A stretch of 64,000 bases of DNA from Trichoplusia ni (lineage: Eukaryota > Arthropoda > Insecta > Lepidoptera > Noctuidae): assembly GCF_003590095.1 (NCBI RefSeq), contig NC_039482.1:15641657-15705656 (forward strand), given 5' to 3'. The notes under the pieces were generated by a model, which worked only from the letters and a program-made list of their open reading frames with translations, had not been told where the DNA came from and did not search any database. A program made the position numbers and the translations under genes. Below, one piece after another: positions 36,787 to 49,046 of this stretch (its first letter is position 1; every line of letters begins with the position of its first letter).

Positions 36787-36809
36787 AACTACGTGACGGT
36801 CACGTAGTT
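36787..36809. repeat. 11-bp-arm perfect inverted repeat
   Basis: AACTACGTGAC, one central G, then GTCACGTAGTT. It contains two CACGTA/TACGTG half-palindromes. It may be a chance palindrome or a dimeric factor site. Confidence 0.5.
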
Positions 36810-38720
36810 ACGTGTGAGATTACTGGGGTCATCTGATTTTACGTGGTGGCTTAGAAGTTAATGGGCCTTGTATGAGGCAAGGAGTCTATACCCGTATATA
36901 TAAATGGACTAGTTGTATACTAGAGGCATGAGCATAATATTGCCAAATATAGTCTTCCTAGATAACTGGTATATTATTATAGTTTGTTTGAAAAAGAACT
37001 CCGATGTTTTGAACGACATATAAGTGACGCCATAACTGCAAATGTTTAAATAAAACTAGGTCTTCATACATCATCAAAATATATTTCTTTAACAAAGCAT
37101 TAACGACTAATATTACCTACCCTGAATTTTAGGAAATTTCATTAAACTAAAAACACATATTTATGTTAGTCCCCCTTAATCAACAGGATTTTTAACACAT
37201 ACTGTACAATGAAACAAAAAAAAAACTGCGTTCGTTCAGTTCCCGAGTCTAGCGTGTTTAACCAACCAAATAAGTAATATCTTAGGTCGTATACAATTAG
37301 TACAGATATATAATTATTCAAACAAGTCACTTTGATATTTGTCGACTAGTTTCGGTTCAGTTAACGTAACGGGTTTAGTTCAGGGAGAGACAATTTCATT
37401 ACCGACACCTCGTTAGCTCATGATAAGGGACTATTGAGTCCTATAGTTGCCGGTTCAATACATAAATTTCACGATATTCTGCATCAAAGACCGATTTCCT
37501 TGTAATTTCTAGGTAACATTATTAAACGCCTAATTAAATTTTTTATCAGCTTACTAGCTGATACAGCAAAACGTTGTTTTGACATAGTGCAGAAAAAAAA
37601 TACGACGATACGTCATATATTATATCATTTCTGACTATTTCATGACCTTAAATTCACCTAGCGAAGTGGCCACGTGCCAGTAAGGAATTAATAAGAAAAA
37701 CATTCAAAATCGAAGATAGGCTACAAAGTGTCACTTTGTGGACGTCTAGTACTCTTTTACACAGACAGCTTCCCGTATCGGCCACTGTTCTCCACATCCT
37801 AAGAACCCTGTGAAGAAGAATCGGCTCAACAAACTCCACAACACAGCACGCTGTCACTTTTTTATAAAAACACATACACATAACTTAATTATTAAGGAAG
37901 CGCTTAAAATAAGACCTGCCTTAGTTTAAGAATTTTTAGACGGTGTTTAAGAACCTATCAAAATTATATGAAAATTAAAGGGTCTTTTTACGTCATGAGC
38001 CTTTAAAGCACACACTAATTTCATGTCACTCAGTATAATCAGCCCATTTTTAACAAGAACTTCGTCATGGTGTCGCCAACACAATTGTGTAATGACTGTA
38101 CAGAACACGAACAAAAACGCCTTCGTCAGCACCAGTTAAGCTTGACCCGCGCCCTATATATAGCTACTATGGCGTTGGATATATTATGTAGAAATAGGGC
38201 TACCAAAACAAAAAAGGAAAAAATAATTATTCTTTCGGAAAAAACGAGTCATAAAAATCAAAATACTAATCGATTAAAATAGACGTCACGACATCACGTG
38301 TTTGGTTGCTACTCTAACTTAAAGATAATACATTAATATATGTACATATAACATTCACAAATCTAATAGTCATTTGAAAGAAAACAGCTGGCTACCTATA
38401 GAGTATCTTACTGGTACAGACCAAAACTATTGAGAAACTCTAAAAATTCTAGTAAAATAACTACCAGTATTAGTCTAAGAAATGATTTTGAGGAAACATC
38501 TCAAATAGACAGGTATTCCTAACTTAAATGAAGTTTTACACCCAAAATTATGAATAACAAAAACCCAAATCATTCACTCATTTTTTCGCTCGCATATTTA
38601 TTGGGATAGCCCAACTAGTACATTGTCATGAGCAGACGCAACGTTGGGTTCGTGAGTCGTGAATAGGCTGAATAACCCGTTATCATATAAATAACTGTGA
38701 ATCCGAATCACGAGAGTCAT
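36810..38720. other. Non-coding stretch, no gene recognised
   Basis: AT-rich intron. A phrase at about 37810-37850 (ATCGGCTCAACAAACTCCAC) has a loose echo at about 46425-46455; neither could be assigned. Confidence 0.35.
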
Positions 38721-38919
38721 ATCATCATCATCATCATCGGCCTAGCCTTTTCCCGACTAAGTTGGGGTCGGCTTCCAGTCTAACCAGTTCCACCTGAGTA
38801 CCAGTGTTTTACAAGGAGCGACTGCCTATCTGACCTCCTCAACCCAGTTACCTGGGCAACACGATACCCCTTGGTTAGACTGGTTCTCAACTTTTCAAGC
38901 TTTTGCACGAGAGTCATAT
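38709..38919 (-). mobile_element. 5'-truncated 5S-type SINE flanked by a 14-bp target-site duplication
   Basis: The element (38723-38905, minus strand) is flanked by a perfect direct repeat CACGAGAGTCATAT at 38709-38722 and 38906-38919. Minus-strand sequence runs AGCTTGAAAAGTTGAGAACC, AGTCTAACCAAGGGGTATCG, then GTAACTGGGTTGAGGAGGTC, CTGGTACTCAGGTGGAACTG, and finishes ACCCCAACTTAGTCGGGAAA before a (GAT)n tail. It is the 3' part of the fuller copy at 44711-45042. A tail repeat, TSD and 5' truncation are the hallmarks of LINE-driven retroposition. Confidence 0.85.
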
Positions 38920-39493
38920 ATTATAACATTTAAAAAGCCCAAAGACTCTCTAATATAAAATTAACACAACTTGTCTTATTTCCATCAAACTAAAACGTAC
39001 ATATCGCATCTAATTTCATGAAATTCAAGTTTATAATTACATGCAGACATCGTCAAACTAACCCGGTATTGCCTGGTAGCCCTAATTGCTGCCTTTTCGG
39101 GGGTCAACCTATACTGGTCGGTGGGTTTCGCCTCAAACTTGGTAATTGGATTCAAAAACTTTGTATTGATGAGGCAATTCGATAAGTTCGCAAAGAGTTG
39201 GTGACTCAAGGTTTTATAGAGTTTTAAGGCCGTGTATATTGCATCGGAAATATAATTATATGGAGAAAGTTGGTGCATTACTAGAAGTTCGACTTAGTAC
39301 TGCATTGCGTTAAAGCCTAGCCTATTTGAGTAGTTAATCTGCAGTGAAATTTGATAAGTTTCGTATATATTTTCTGGGGAGAATAATTAATAGAAAAATA
39401 AAATTATCATGACTCATCTGGATCTAGTAACAAAATAGAAACTATCTGACTATTACCTCTTTTTAATGTGAGAATATTTCGTTGGTGGATGCA
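38920..39493. other. Non-coding stretch, no gene recognised
   Basis: AT-rich intron. Nothing supported. Confidence 0.4.
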
Positions 39494-39554
39494 ATACTTT
39501 GCATGTGCAAGACTTACATGGCTCCTTCATGCAAGTCTTGCACATGCAAAGTAT
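39494..39554. repeat. 27-bp-arm near-perfect hairpin
   Basis: Left arm ATACTTTGCATGTGCAAGAC extending to 39520 (ends TTACATG), 7-base loop GCTCCTT (39521-39527), right arm 39528-39554 complementary at 26 of 27 positions. As RNA it would form a long, almost unbroken stem with a tight loop, like a hairpin-RNA or atypical pre-miRNA. I do not recognise a known miRNA in it. A foldback transposon remnant is the alternative. Confidence 0.75.
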
Positions 39555-39600
39555 GTGTGTAAAAAAGTAGTGTGTGTGTAAAATATATTTTTTATATTAT

Positions 39601-39666
39601 ATTTGAATATCTACTAGTACTTAGGAAATAAACTATATTTACCTAAGTATTTGTAGATATTCAAAT
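39601..39666. repeat. Second hairpin, 30-bp imperfect arms
   Basis: Left arm ATTTGAATATCTACTAGTAC to 39630, right arm 39636-39666 (TATTTACCTAAGTATTTGTA onward). The distal 14 bases pair perfectly and the rest with a few mismatches and one bulge. It lies 46 bases after the preceding hairpin. Confidence 0.65.
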
Positions 39667-41465
39667 AAATTAATTCCAAGTACTTAGAAAATCCAAAACC
39701 AGATCATAAAATAAACTCTCGAATGAACCCAAGCATCGCAACTGCGGAACAATTTATGGTCAAACTTGGTCGAGTCGCGCTCGCAGCCAGTTTGGCTCGT
39801 CAGCTGTTTACCTCTGCCTGGCTCCCTTCCAACACGTCGTAATAACTCGGAACAATTGCCTCACTTTAACTGAATTTTGTCTGTAAATGGTGGGTAGCTT
39901 ACCGCGTTGAGATGCACAATAAGCGATAGGTTCTAAGTAGGTCGGACTATTCCTGAACGGCACTGCTTTGTATTTACATTTGGCACTGGTTTTATTTTTG
40001 GGACCTTGCTTTTAGTTGTTTTTGGGTATTTTATATTAAATCTGCTCTATATCTGTGAACCAAAAACACCTATAATACTTCCATGAATTTTTTTACTATG
40101 TATTTATTTCAACTATGTGCACAAAGTATTGCAAAAACAGATTTAATGACACGTAATAGTATGTGGTTTCACATAATATGTTGCGGGGTCTAAGACAGCC
40201 AAAATGCTTCCCTGGTTTATCATAAAGAAGCATCCGTTAAATATCATCGTTGATCTTCGTAAGTAGTTGCAATCTGAGGCCGGCTTGTCCTACTAAAAAA
40301 AATACTATTCGTCTTCAGTCTTCATTACAAAAAGTCTAGTTTTCATCATTAGAGACAGTCGTGCTTTGAATCTTTATAGTAGAAGAAATAATCATCAATT
40401 CACCCTTGAATCTGTATTGATTAATTAGAGATTCTCTTCATTATAACGTTGGTCATTGTTTAAAGTATCAAGAAGTGTTAATGAACACTGTTTCCATAGC
40501 CGTGACGATTTGACATTTAGCACGAGAAATTCCGAGACAACATGACTCAAGCTACGAAATAAATTCCTAAACCAAGAGCAACCAGATTTCACGAATTTTG
40601 CATCTGCCTTTGAACATCCTGCATAACATTTTAGAAAGGTTTGTTAACGAGGACATAATTTATTCCAGTAATTTATAATTTGGTGTTTCAATATAATTTG
40701 TTTTTGACAAAAGTTTTAAGTGTATTGGTTTCACATCAATTTCAGTTTTATCAACGGATAATTTTTCATGATAACATTTTAGCCGTTTCCCGTTTAAATA
40801 AATTTCAATAACATTTTTTTATTAACAGAACATAAAAGCCGGGAGACGATCAAACTTCTGACGCTGATTATCATATTCAGAGAAGTAAGGTTTTAGAAGT
40901 ACTGATTCATCATTTTAAGTGAAAGCTTACAGCTTACTTATAACAAAAAAAGCAACATAGAAAAAGCCCTCATTTAATTATTTCGACTACAGATAAATTG
41001 CCCATAAACTAAATCCTTAGCCACGTTTCTAAATTTAACGGCACGAGAATCTGGTTAACGTGGGATCGTATTAACCGCTCCGATGCTCAGATCTAGAAAG
41101 TTTATTTCAGCTTCGGTCTAGATTTTTAAGCTGTCCCGGAAAAGATTGAAAAATATTTCTGTTCTTTATTTTGGCCGCGATTGGAATTGAAAACTGATAA
41201 TACGGATAGAATGTCGAGCAGACCTCGCAGCTTCATAAACGGGTTCGTATGACATGCAAAAATGTTTTCGGTTTCATATTCCTTTACATTTTGCTTTCAT
41301 AAAACTATTGGCTGTTTCGCATAACATGTAATCCGTTTGCCACTGGGAGCTGGACATTTTATTAAATAAACGTATTTCTGAGTATAGTTTTATGTTATTT
41401 GAATTTTATCGCTCTTTTAGTAATAGGATCTTTTTAGGGTTGCATAACGATAGGATAAAAACTAA
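39667..41465. other. Non-coding stretch, no gene recognised
   Basis: Contains a moderately GC-rich patch at about 39770-39840 (GTCGAGTCGCGCTCGCAGCC). No gene or repeat supported. Confidence 0.35.
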
Positions 41466-41600
41466 ACCCCTTTTAATAAGGTTCCGTCTGTCCGTCCGTC
41501 TTTCACCAGATAGTGTCCCATGAACTATGATAGATAGAAAGTAGAAAATTTCACAAATGATGTATTACTGTGCCACTATAACAACAAAACCTTAAAACAC
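41466..41600 (+). repeat. Dispersed moth repeat, copy 1
   Basis: GGTTCCGTCTGTCCGTCCGT, then GTGTCCCATGAACTATGATA, GAAAATTTCACAAATGATGT and CCACTATAACAACAAAACCT. The same ordered phrases appear at 45395-45505 (TTGTATCTCATGAACCGTCA, GCTGCTATAACAGCAAATAC). I recall this family from moth genomes with a 5S-like segment further downstream, which is not preserved here. Confidence 0.55.
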
Positions 41601-44600
41601 AGATAGCGGTAAAAGAACAGTTGTTACGGTGACAAAAGAGTTACGTGACAAAATTGTAATACTCAATTTTAATTTTTCCCATTTGATTTTCTTGACCTCA
41701 TTTCTGTAGATCCCTCGGTAATTATGATGACACCAATTAAATTTTAAGTGTATACGCACAAATTAATTAACACAAAAAAACTGATCCCGTTATAAACTTC
41801 AATCGTGCCATCTCCAAACCCGATCAACCCGTACTACCCAGATTTGTCCTGCTCTACTTCCTATGGGTTCTATTAAGGCAAGCCTAATCCAAATGTCATC
41901 ATTCCATTGACCGTTTATGTCGCCAATCGGAGAGCCTCTTGTGTCCTTTCAAAGGGATCAAAGGACCAACTGGCTGCATCGATTACGACTATACTAGATC
42001 TATTTTGGTCTGTGCTCTATAATGGTTTCTGTATCTAGTTAGGCATTTATAAGTATGGAGTTTGATTTCGATAATTGTGACGATACTTTGCAAGTCAAAT
42101 TAGAACTGTTTGGGAGTTAAGAAGTACAAATATACGCAAGCATTTATAATTTTAGTGTCATTAAATAATATTTATTTCTCATTCAGATACTTTTATCACT
42201 TTAAGTTTGTATTTTATCACCGCTCTGAATTTATTGCTTTCTTTTCGAAATAGAATTCTCCAAGTACACTCGAAATAAAGATTTCTTCATTTTGAGTTAT
42301 TTCAAAATCAATATAATCTTTTTTTTCTTATAATATAAGGTACTCAAGTCCCTATTCCAACAAACCTCAGCTTCACTATTTCTCATACTAAAAAATCACA
42401 AACCAACTCCATCATTTACAAAACGCTTCTACCAAGCATGTGGCTTTTTACTGATATGGAGCCACTGAAAAGTGACGATAGCCCATCAAAGGCAGTATAA
42501 TAGAAGGAATGCTATTAGGGGAGGCCAGGAGGCTCGCTCGACATATCTCGGCTCGGGGCAATCTAGTTAGTGTTAATGCGATGAGGGGCAGCAGACCAGC
42601 GGGGACGGCTTCTTGTGACCTTGAATTACTTCAAGGAGATTTGTATTCAATATATGGGTGTAGTTTTAAAATGCAATGTCTTCTATATTAATAGGTATAT
42701 TTTTTACTTATGTGGTATTTGTATAAAATTGGCTAAGAGTTTGAAGTGGAAGAAGAAAGTTTTATTTTTAATGATTTGTATATGGATTTGTGTACATATT
42801 TTAGCGTTGGTATTTTATTTTTATATGCTGACGAGTGGATTATTTGTTGGTTTGTTTATTTTATTCTGGTTTCTGAGATTGCTCGATAACCATCAAACAC
42901 GCTCATAGCTTATTTTTATTTTTGTAAACCTGAGTAGCGGAAGCTTGACAATACTACAAAAACCAGTAATTTAAAAAAAACCCGTTCTGTTTCGTTGAAA
43001 AATATGAAAATATCGTCCAAAAACATACTGGTCTGTGGCGCGTTTCAACCGCAGCGTTCCGCCCGCCCGCCTGCCCGCCCAAGAGCGTGCAGTATTGCCT
43101 CCAATCCGTTTAAGATAATGCTTTTAGCCGGCATCGACCTGCCTTTATTTTTAGACAGGTTCTTTGTTATCTGAGCATAAATCTTAATAGACCGATTCCT
43201 AAAATTTCGATTTATTATGATGAAAGCCTTTTATTGTTCACGTATCCTATGCTATTAATATATTTATTCTATTAGGCAATTTCTTTTGTTATGTCTAAGT
43301 AGGTTAAAAATAGAGTCGATGATCCAGAAATACAGAGATGAATTTTGTGACCCTTTGTAAGAAAACTTGTACCTAATAGGAACGAAAATTATTTTCTGCC
43401 TATTACAATGCAATTAAATAAAATTAAAATAAGGTAAGCTAATACTTAATCTTCAAACAATTTATGAGAAAAGTATAGAAAATGTGACAAACGGTCATAT
43501 TTATTAATCAGATAGAAGTTAGCTAATGATTTAAAAATCGTTCCTTAATATAAAATTATATAAAACTACCAAATTACTTAAAAAACTCCCAAAAACCAAC
43601 TCTACAATCCACTGGTCCTTCGAGACGCATATAAAACCTGCCAAACATTTGCGATTCTTTCTGTTTTTCAAACGGCTCGTGACTTGCCAGTGAAAAGACC
43701 AGTCGTGAAATAGTTAATCGGGCTCACTGCCTGGAGGACGGCCACGTACTGTGACGGCAGATTTTTTATTAGCAATAAAAGGAAATACACTGCCTCCGGA
43801 AACTGGACCGGACTTGGAGAGCGATACTATTTCATAATTTGATGGATTTTGTAAAAAGAAGCTTTGGTTTATTTATCTCTTACCTTTTCTTCGTTTTTCT
43901 ACCGTTTTACTGCCAAGATACTTTTAGTGAACAGATGTTTAATACTAGTTTTATTTTTGTTTTTATTTATACCGTCGAACTTCCCACTTCTGGACAAAAG
44001 CCTTTCAAATCCTTTTCCCCTTGTTCTGTAACTTATGTGATACATTAATCTGACAATGGTAATTACCTATCTTTGCTAAGCCTTATAAATTATACCACAT
44101 CAAACTGCTATCAATGTACCCAAAGACCAGAAAGTTGAAAACCGTCCATTAATAGCCAGCTTTGATGTAACGCAACATGTACAGGAAAAATAGGACGAAA
44201 TACCGTCCACTGAGCATTTAGGTCAGCCCGTCAGTCGCGTGTGAACTTCGCATATTTTGACATACACTGCTGGGATTACTCAGACGGTTTGACATCGCTG
44301 TCTACGCCACCGAGCAATGCAATCGTGTTTTTATTGTCCGTTGGTTTGGAAAGTGCCGATTGCTGTTTGTTTGTGTTCAGTATGATTTTTACTATTTTTA
44401 GAGTGGAATATCATGTGCAGGTTTGAAATTTGATGTTGATTTTTTTTAAGACAGTTTCTACGAGCAGAATTTATTTTATATTGTTGTTCTGAAGATAAAT
44501 CGTTACTCATATATGTATTTATAGTGACTTAAAAGGAAATACGAAAATTAATAACTTAATACTTTAAGACAAAATAAAGATAACTAAGTTAAATCATTAT

Positions 44601-44710
44601 CATCTATAATCTTAAGTTATATTCGAGCAAATACTTCTCACTTAAAATCACTTTTATATTCACTTGGTAATAACTTCCGTACTTTTATTAGCTATAACCG
44701 CAGAAGTGAA
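41601..44710. other. Non-coding stretch with two GC-rich patches
   Basis: GC-rich patches at about 42510-42610 (GGAGGCCAGGAGGCTCGCTC) and 43035-43085 (GCCCGCCCGCCTGCCCGCCC) stand out from AT-rich sequence. A 97-codon frame at 42615-42908 lacks an ATG start and is hydrophobic through T-rich codons; I do not call it a gene. No other gene seen. Confidence 0.35.
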
Positions 44711-45042
44711 ACGATCACAGGTTAAGCTATGCTTGACGCGGTTGGTCCATAGATGGGTGACCATCTTTGTCATAAGGAGTTCCTCCGTGTTTCGGAAGGC
44801 ACGTTAAATTGTGGGTCCCAGCTGTTATTCTTACATCTTTGACAGTCGTCACAGGTAGTCAGAAGCTTGAAAAGTCTGACAACCAGTCTAACCAAGGGGT
44901 ATCATGTCGCCTAGGTAACTGGGTTGAGGAGGTCAGATAAGCAGTCACTCCTTGTAAAACATTGGTACTTAGCTGAAACCGGTTGTACTGGTAGTCGACC
45001 CCAACATAGTTGGGAAAACGCTAGGCCAATGATGACTCTTAT
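44711..45042 (+). mobile_element. 5S-rRNA-derived SINE, near full length
   Basis: The head ACGATCACAGGTTAAGCTAT followed by GCTTGACGCGGTTGGTCCAT and AGATGGGTGACC aligns with the internal promoter half of insect 5S rRNA (pattern CGATCACCGAAATTAAGC, CGTCGGGCGCGGTTAGTACT, TAGATGGGGGACC, from memory). The body then reads GAGTTCCTCCGTGTTTCGGA, CACGTTAAATTGTGGGTCCC, AGTCTAACCAAGGGGTATCA, GTAACTGGGTTGAGGAGGTC and ACCCCAACATAGTTGGGAAA, with a short GATGA/TTATTA tail. Not a 5S gene: the 5' third of 5S is missing and the 3' part is replaced by the SINE body. Confidence 0.8.
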
Positions 45043-45394
45043 TATTATATTTGCATGTCCATCTCCCAAAGAATTAACGAAGGATAACCTACGCGACAAA
45101 ATTAGCACATACTTGTATATTAAATATCCCGAAGCAAAGTAGCCCTAGGCGACATGAAGACATCTTACTAATTACAACATTCGGGCGATGTATAAATCAC
45201 AATAATAAATCAATGGTACCCTTGTCCTCACGATAGACCATGACATATAGACGTCCTTCTTCCACTAATACTCGTTATATGTCAGTCCCGTTTGTTTATA
45301 CGAGATAGGGTATCCCTTTTATCTATTTATCGTCCTTTTGGTACTGGTTTTTAATGTTCCGAAGCTGAAGGGTAAAAATGGTACCATAAGGCTG

Positions 45395-45505
45395 AGAGTC
45401 CGTCATGAGGTTGTATCTCATGAACCGTCATGTCTAAATAGTGTAGTAATTTTTACACCTGATTTGTTTATCTTGCTGCTATAACAGCAAATACTATAAA
45501 TAATA
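45395..45505 (+). repeat. Dispersed moth repeat, copy 2
   Basis: TTGTATCTCATGAACCGTCA, TAGTAATTTTTACACCTGAT and GCTGCTATAACAGCAAATAC align in order with the 41466-41600 copy. Confidence 0.55.
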
Positions 45506-48500
45506 ATTAAGATTAAGCGATGGTTTATACTGCACTTCATTTTTATATGCATCACGTCACCAATTTGTTTTTCCTTAGCCTTACCTAATGTGAGTGTCGC
45601 GAGTCTGACATGCAATTTACCGGTTTAATTGTCTTTTAAATATGCTTATTCCGAAACAATGCAATATATTTTCTTATATACACTTATTTACCGACCATTC
45701 TTTTCCATCTGATTTTTCAGCAAAAAATCTTACCACAATCTCATTTACTCAAAGTGCTCAGTAGTACGGACACGCGACACTAGATGGCGTTGTTACATGA
45801 AACACACTGCCGATGCCGTGCAATTACGGACGAATACCACTTAATCCAGCAATATCCGACCGGCGTGGCCATGGGGCTATTATCATAAAAACAGCTTTAA
45901 TACCAACCGTAGCTTGTAATGGGATTACACTGCTTAGTTAGCACTGTTTAAGCGAAAGATGTCTGAGATTATATCAAGGAATATAAAAATTTTGGAGGTT
46001 TATAAATATTAAGAATCTCATTTGAACGTTATTAAAAAATACTTTCTCCTGGCTACCATTCACGCCTTAGTGAAAAGTGTGTTAATTAGCTAAGTGATCA
46101 TCAAGGCTTCAAAATGAAATGTAGCTGGGCTTATTAAACTCTTAATTATAGGCACCTAGCGAGTAGTCATAGTGCATAAAGTATCTTAACAGTTTTCGGT
46201 TAGATACTTGTCTTGTTGATATTGATAAAGGAAATTCTCTCTAAGACACTAGTCAATCTCGCAATATGTGAAATATGAAAATACCCACTTTTTTTACTTC
46301 ACATTTTTTAAGAGTTCCTTACAAAACCAAAATCAGTTCAAACCAAAAAGTAGTTTTTAGTAGGAACGTATAAAATGCTGAGTACCCTGCACCTACCAAC
46401 CTTCATCGCTTTGCCTTGACTGTGGAAGAAAACGGCACACCAAACTCCACAGCACTGCAATCTACAATAACAAAAAATGCTTAATAACAAACCTTACATT
46501 CCACAATGATCCGGAACCCTATATTAGTCCAACTCTTCCTTACCCAGATTACTCGTATTTCCCATGCACACAAAATCAGCACAGCAAAGGGAAATATTAA
46601 ACATGATCCGTTTCAAAGCTTGCAATATTTTCAACTAGCCGCGATCCCAGAGGGAATATTTTCTGTATAACCGGTGGATTCATACCTAACTCGGTGTAAT
46701 TGAATCAATTCAATAGATCGTCGGTCGAGGTTCCACGCAATCATTTTAATGACTTTTGCGATCCGAAATGAAATGTACGGGCGGAGGAAAAACGCGGACC
46801 CGTTAGCTGGTTGATTTAGTTAAATATTTGATTTGTTTGGGATGAACTGACGGATATCAGCTATTTAAATATTAAAACTTTAGGGTTTTTTATTCATATT
46901 TCAGTTACTTCTTGCTTAAGTTTCCTGTAACTTTTCTGGAAATAGAGATTGAAGATTTGATAAATTTTGTTCAAGATTTTTGGGGGAGGCACCTAGAACA
47001 TGATAGATATATTAATTTTTTTTTAACTACATTTCAATAATTATTTTATTAACAACTATTAGTAAAACATTTACAATCTACCTTTATATACACTTAAAAT
47101 AAGTACTAAAAACAAATAAAACATTGTATCATTTGTCTTTTAGTATATTGGGTCTCGTGATTGGGGCTTTACTCTCTAAGTAAGAAAACCAAGTTTTTGT
47201 TAAACCTTTGCCACGTCTATATAGTACCGCTGTTCTGTTCAAACTTCGTGTCCGTATGTTTCATATTCAACTTTCCTGCGTAATAATATTAGCTTTAGGG
47301 AAGCTGTAATCGTGAGCCCCCGAGAATTATACCCATAGGTACATCAATGTTATTTAGTAAATACTTGCACAAAAATGTGAATATGTAATTACTTTTACAC
47401 AAAATTAGATCGGGGAAGACAAATATTTTGCCTACATGTTTTCCTACAGTTGGGTCAGATAAGTCAAATCGGTATCTCATCATAGTTGAGCAAAACCCTA
47501 GACAAGAAAGCACTTTCACATTGCCTTCTCCAAGCTATATTAGGCCTAGCTTCCCGTCTCACAGAATTCAGCTAAATAGGACAAATAAACTCAGTAATAC
47601 CATTTTAACAACTACCAGAAATTCCTTGTAACGAAAATCAAATAAAAAACAAACTGCAAGAAAATCCAAAGGCTCACTAAAGGTAATTTCTTTTATTACT
47701 TTTAACAAAGGTAGATAATTAGCTGGCGAGTAAAGTGTGATTACCGCTCGCCAAACAGATTTAAAAGAATAAAAGTCTTTTAATTGTAAGATCAAAGGAA
47801 TTAGCCGCTCCCCGTCTTGGATTCTACAAAGGGTTTTTGTTCCAATAGACAGTGTATTTGTTTTTAAATTGCTTTTATCTATAAACTAGCTGGATGATTC
47901 GGTTTTATTCGTATTTTTGTATCGTAAGTACATCCACTAATATTAGAACGATGCAGATTAGCATTCCAACGAAAGGATGACACACAAAGTCGTGGAGCGT
48001 TCACAATTTTGGCAGATTTTTTTTTCATCTGGTGTATATGGGCAATGCTTAATATTAGTATAGAATAAATTTATGTCTTGTACAAACAATAAATTCACTA
48101 GGTGAAGTCTGTCAGACATCATTTTGCTGGATAAATTAACGGTAATGGAACACCAAGTACACCTGATCTTACTGTATTTTGTATTGACCCACGTTGCTTG
48201 CTCCCCAAATTATCAGAATAATATAATTCACATCATTCAATGATAAGAAAATAATATTCATGTAAACACAGATCTTGAAGAAGACTACTTATTTGTAGCT
48301 ACTGTTGCGTTTCAGAATGATTTTTGGATGAATGTATAAAACATATCTTCTTTAGTCTTCGATCACATCTACTTCATTTGAATGGACCCTTGTCTCCTGA
48401 TTTTACAGAGTTAACAAGTAATCATCAATCTATATCAAATACGTCTAAATAACTTAAGTATAACCCAGATCTCCTCATTAGCTACCCAAGCACTCGTCAT

Positions 48501-48570
48501 TTCAATGTAAATTCTATATAAAGACACTCTAAAATTCCTATATCCATTCGAATGTTCATAAAGTATTCCG
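45506..48570. other. Long intronic stretch, no gene recognised
   Basis: AT-rich. Overlapping short frames at about 47295-47795 on both strands show no motif. No repeat family recognised with confidence. Confidence 0.35.
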
Positions 48571-48700
48571 TCCATGATGCATCGGACAAATTGAGCTCCG
48601 GCGTGAGCGAGCCACTTCCGGAGCGGCCGGAAGCGCCGCCATATTGTGCTCAAACAAAATGGCCGCCTCGTTAGCAAATGGAGGTGTGGGATTAATCAAG
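48571..48700. promoter_or_regulatory. GC-rich island with paired ETS-like and YY1-like motifs
   Basis: CTTCCGG (48615-48621) and CCGGAAG (48627-48633) form an inverted pair of ETS-type sites, followed by CGCCGCCATATTG (about 48634-48646) and AAAATGGCCGCC (48657-48668), YY1/Pho-like motifs. ETS plus YY1 in a short CpG-rich stretch is typical of broad promoters in animals. No exon or donor can be tied to it, so use as an intronic alternative promoter or enhancer is an inference. Confidence 0.3.
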
Positions 48701-48871
48701 GATAGAGTCAAGATTTTCAGGTGCGACAAATATGGCAGATGGGTTTTATTTAGAATTTTAGTGTTGTGTTAAAATTGGTGATATAGTTGCAGTGTCGTGG
48801 TGACTTAGCGGGTTGATGACTGGATCCCAATGAGATTAGAACCAGGTTTCATCCAAGGCCTTTTGACTGGA

Positions 48872-49046
48872 TGAATAGCCGAGTGGATAAGGTCACCACA
48901 CCAAACCCATTAAGTGCGACGTGTCGCGAGTTTGATTCCTGCGTACGGCAAACATTTATGTAATCCACGAATGGCTGTTTTGAGTCTGAGTGTCTTTGTG
49001 TACAAATACTTAACTCCTTTATATAGGTATTATGGGAGTCGTTTTG
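48872..49046 (+). mobile_element. tRNA-headed SINE (type 2), best copy
   Basis: Box A TAGCCGAGTGG (48876-48886) and box B AGTTTGATTCC (48929-48939) with GTGCGACGTGTCGCG between them, then the body CAAACATTTATGTAATCCAC, GAATGGCTGTTTTGAGTCTG and AGTGTCTTTGTGTACAAATA. Related heads lie at 18475 (-), 63230 (+) and 63788 (+). The unrelated body after box B rules out a tRNA gene. Confidence 0.7.

Noticed and set aside
42615..42908. 97-codon frame predicted to have membrane helices
   Set aside because: No ATG at its start, and the hydrophobic residues come from T-rich codons expected in AT-rich DNA. No homology recognised.
44711..44765. A genuine 5S rRNA gene
   Set aside because: Only the internal promoter half aligns; the 5' third and the 3' stem of 5S are absent.
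37797..46460. Shared phrase near 37810 (ATCGGCTCAACAAACTCCAC) and 46430 (ACGGCACACCAAACTCCAC)
   Set aside because: Similarity is real by eye but too short and unstructured to define a repeat without a library search.
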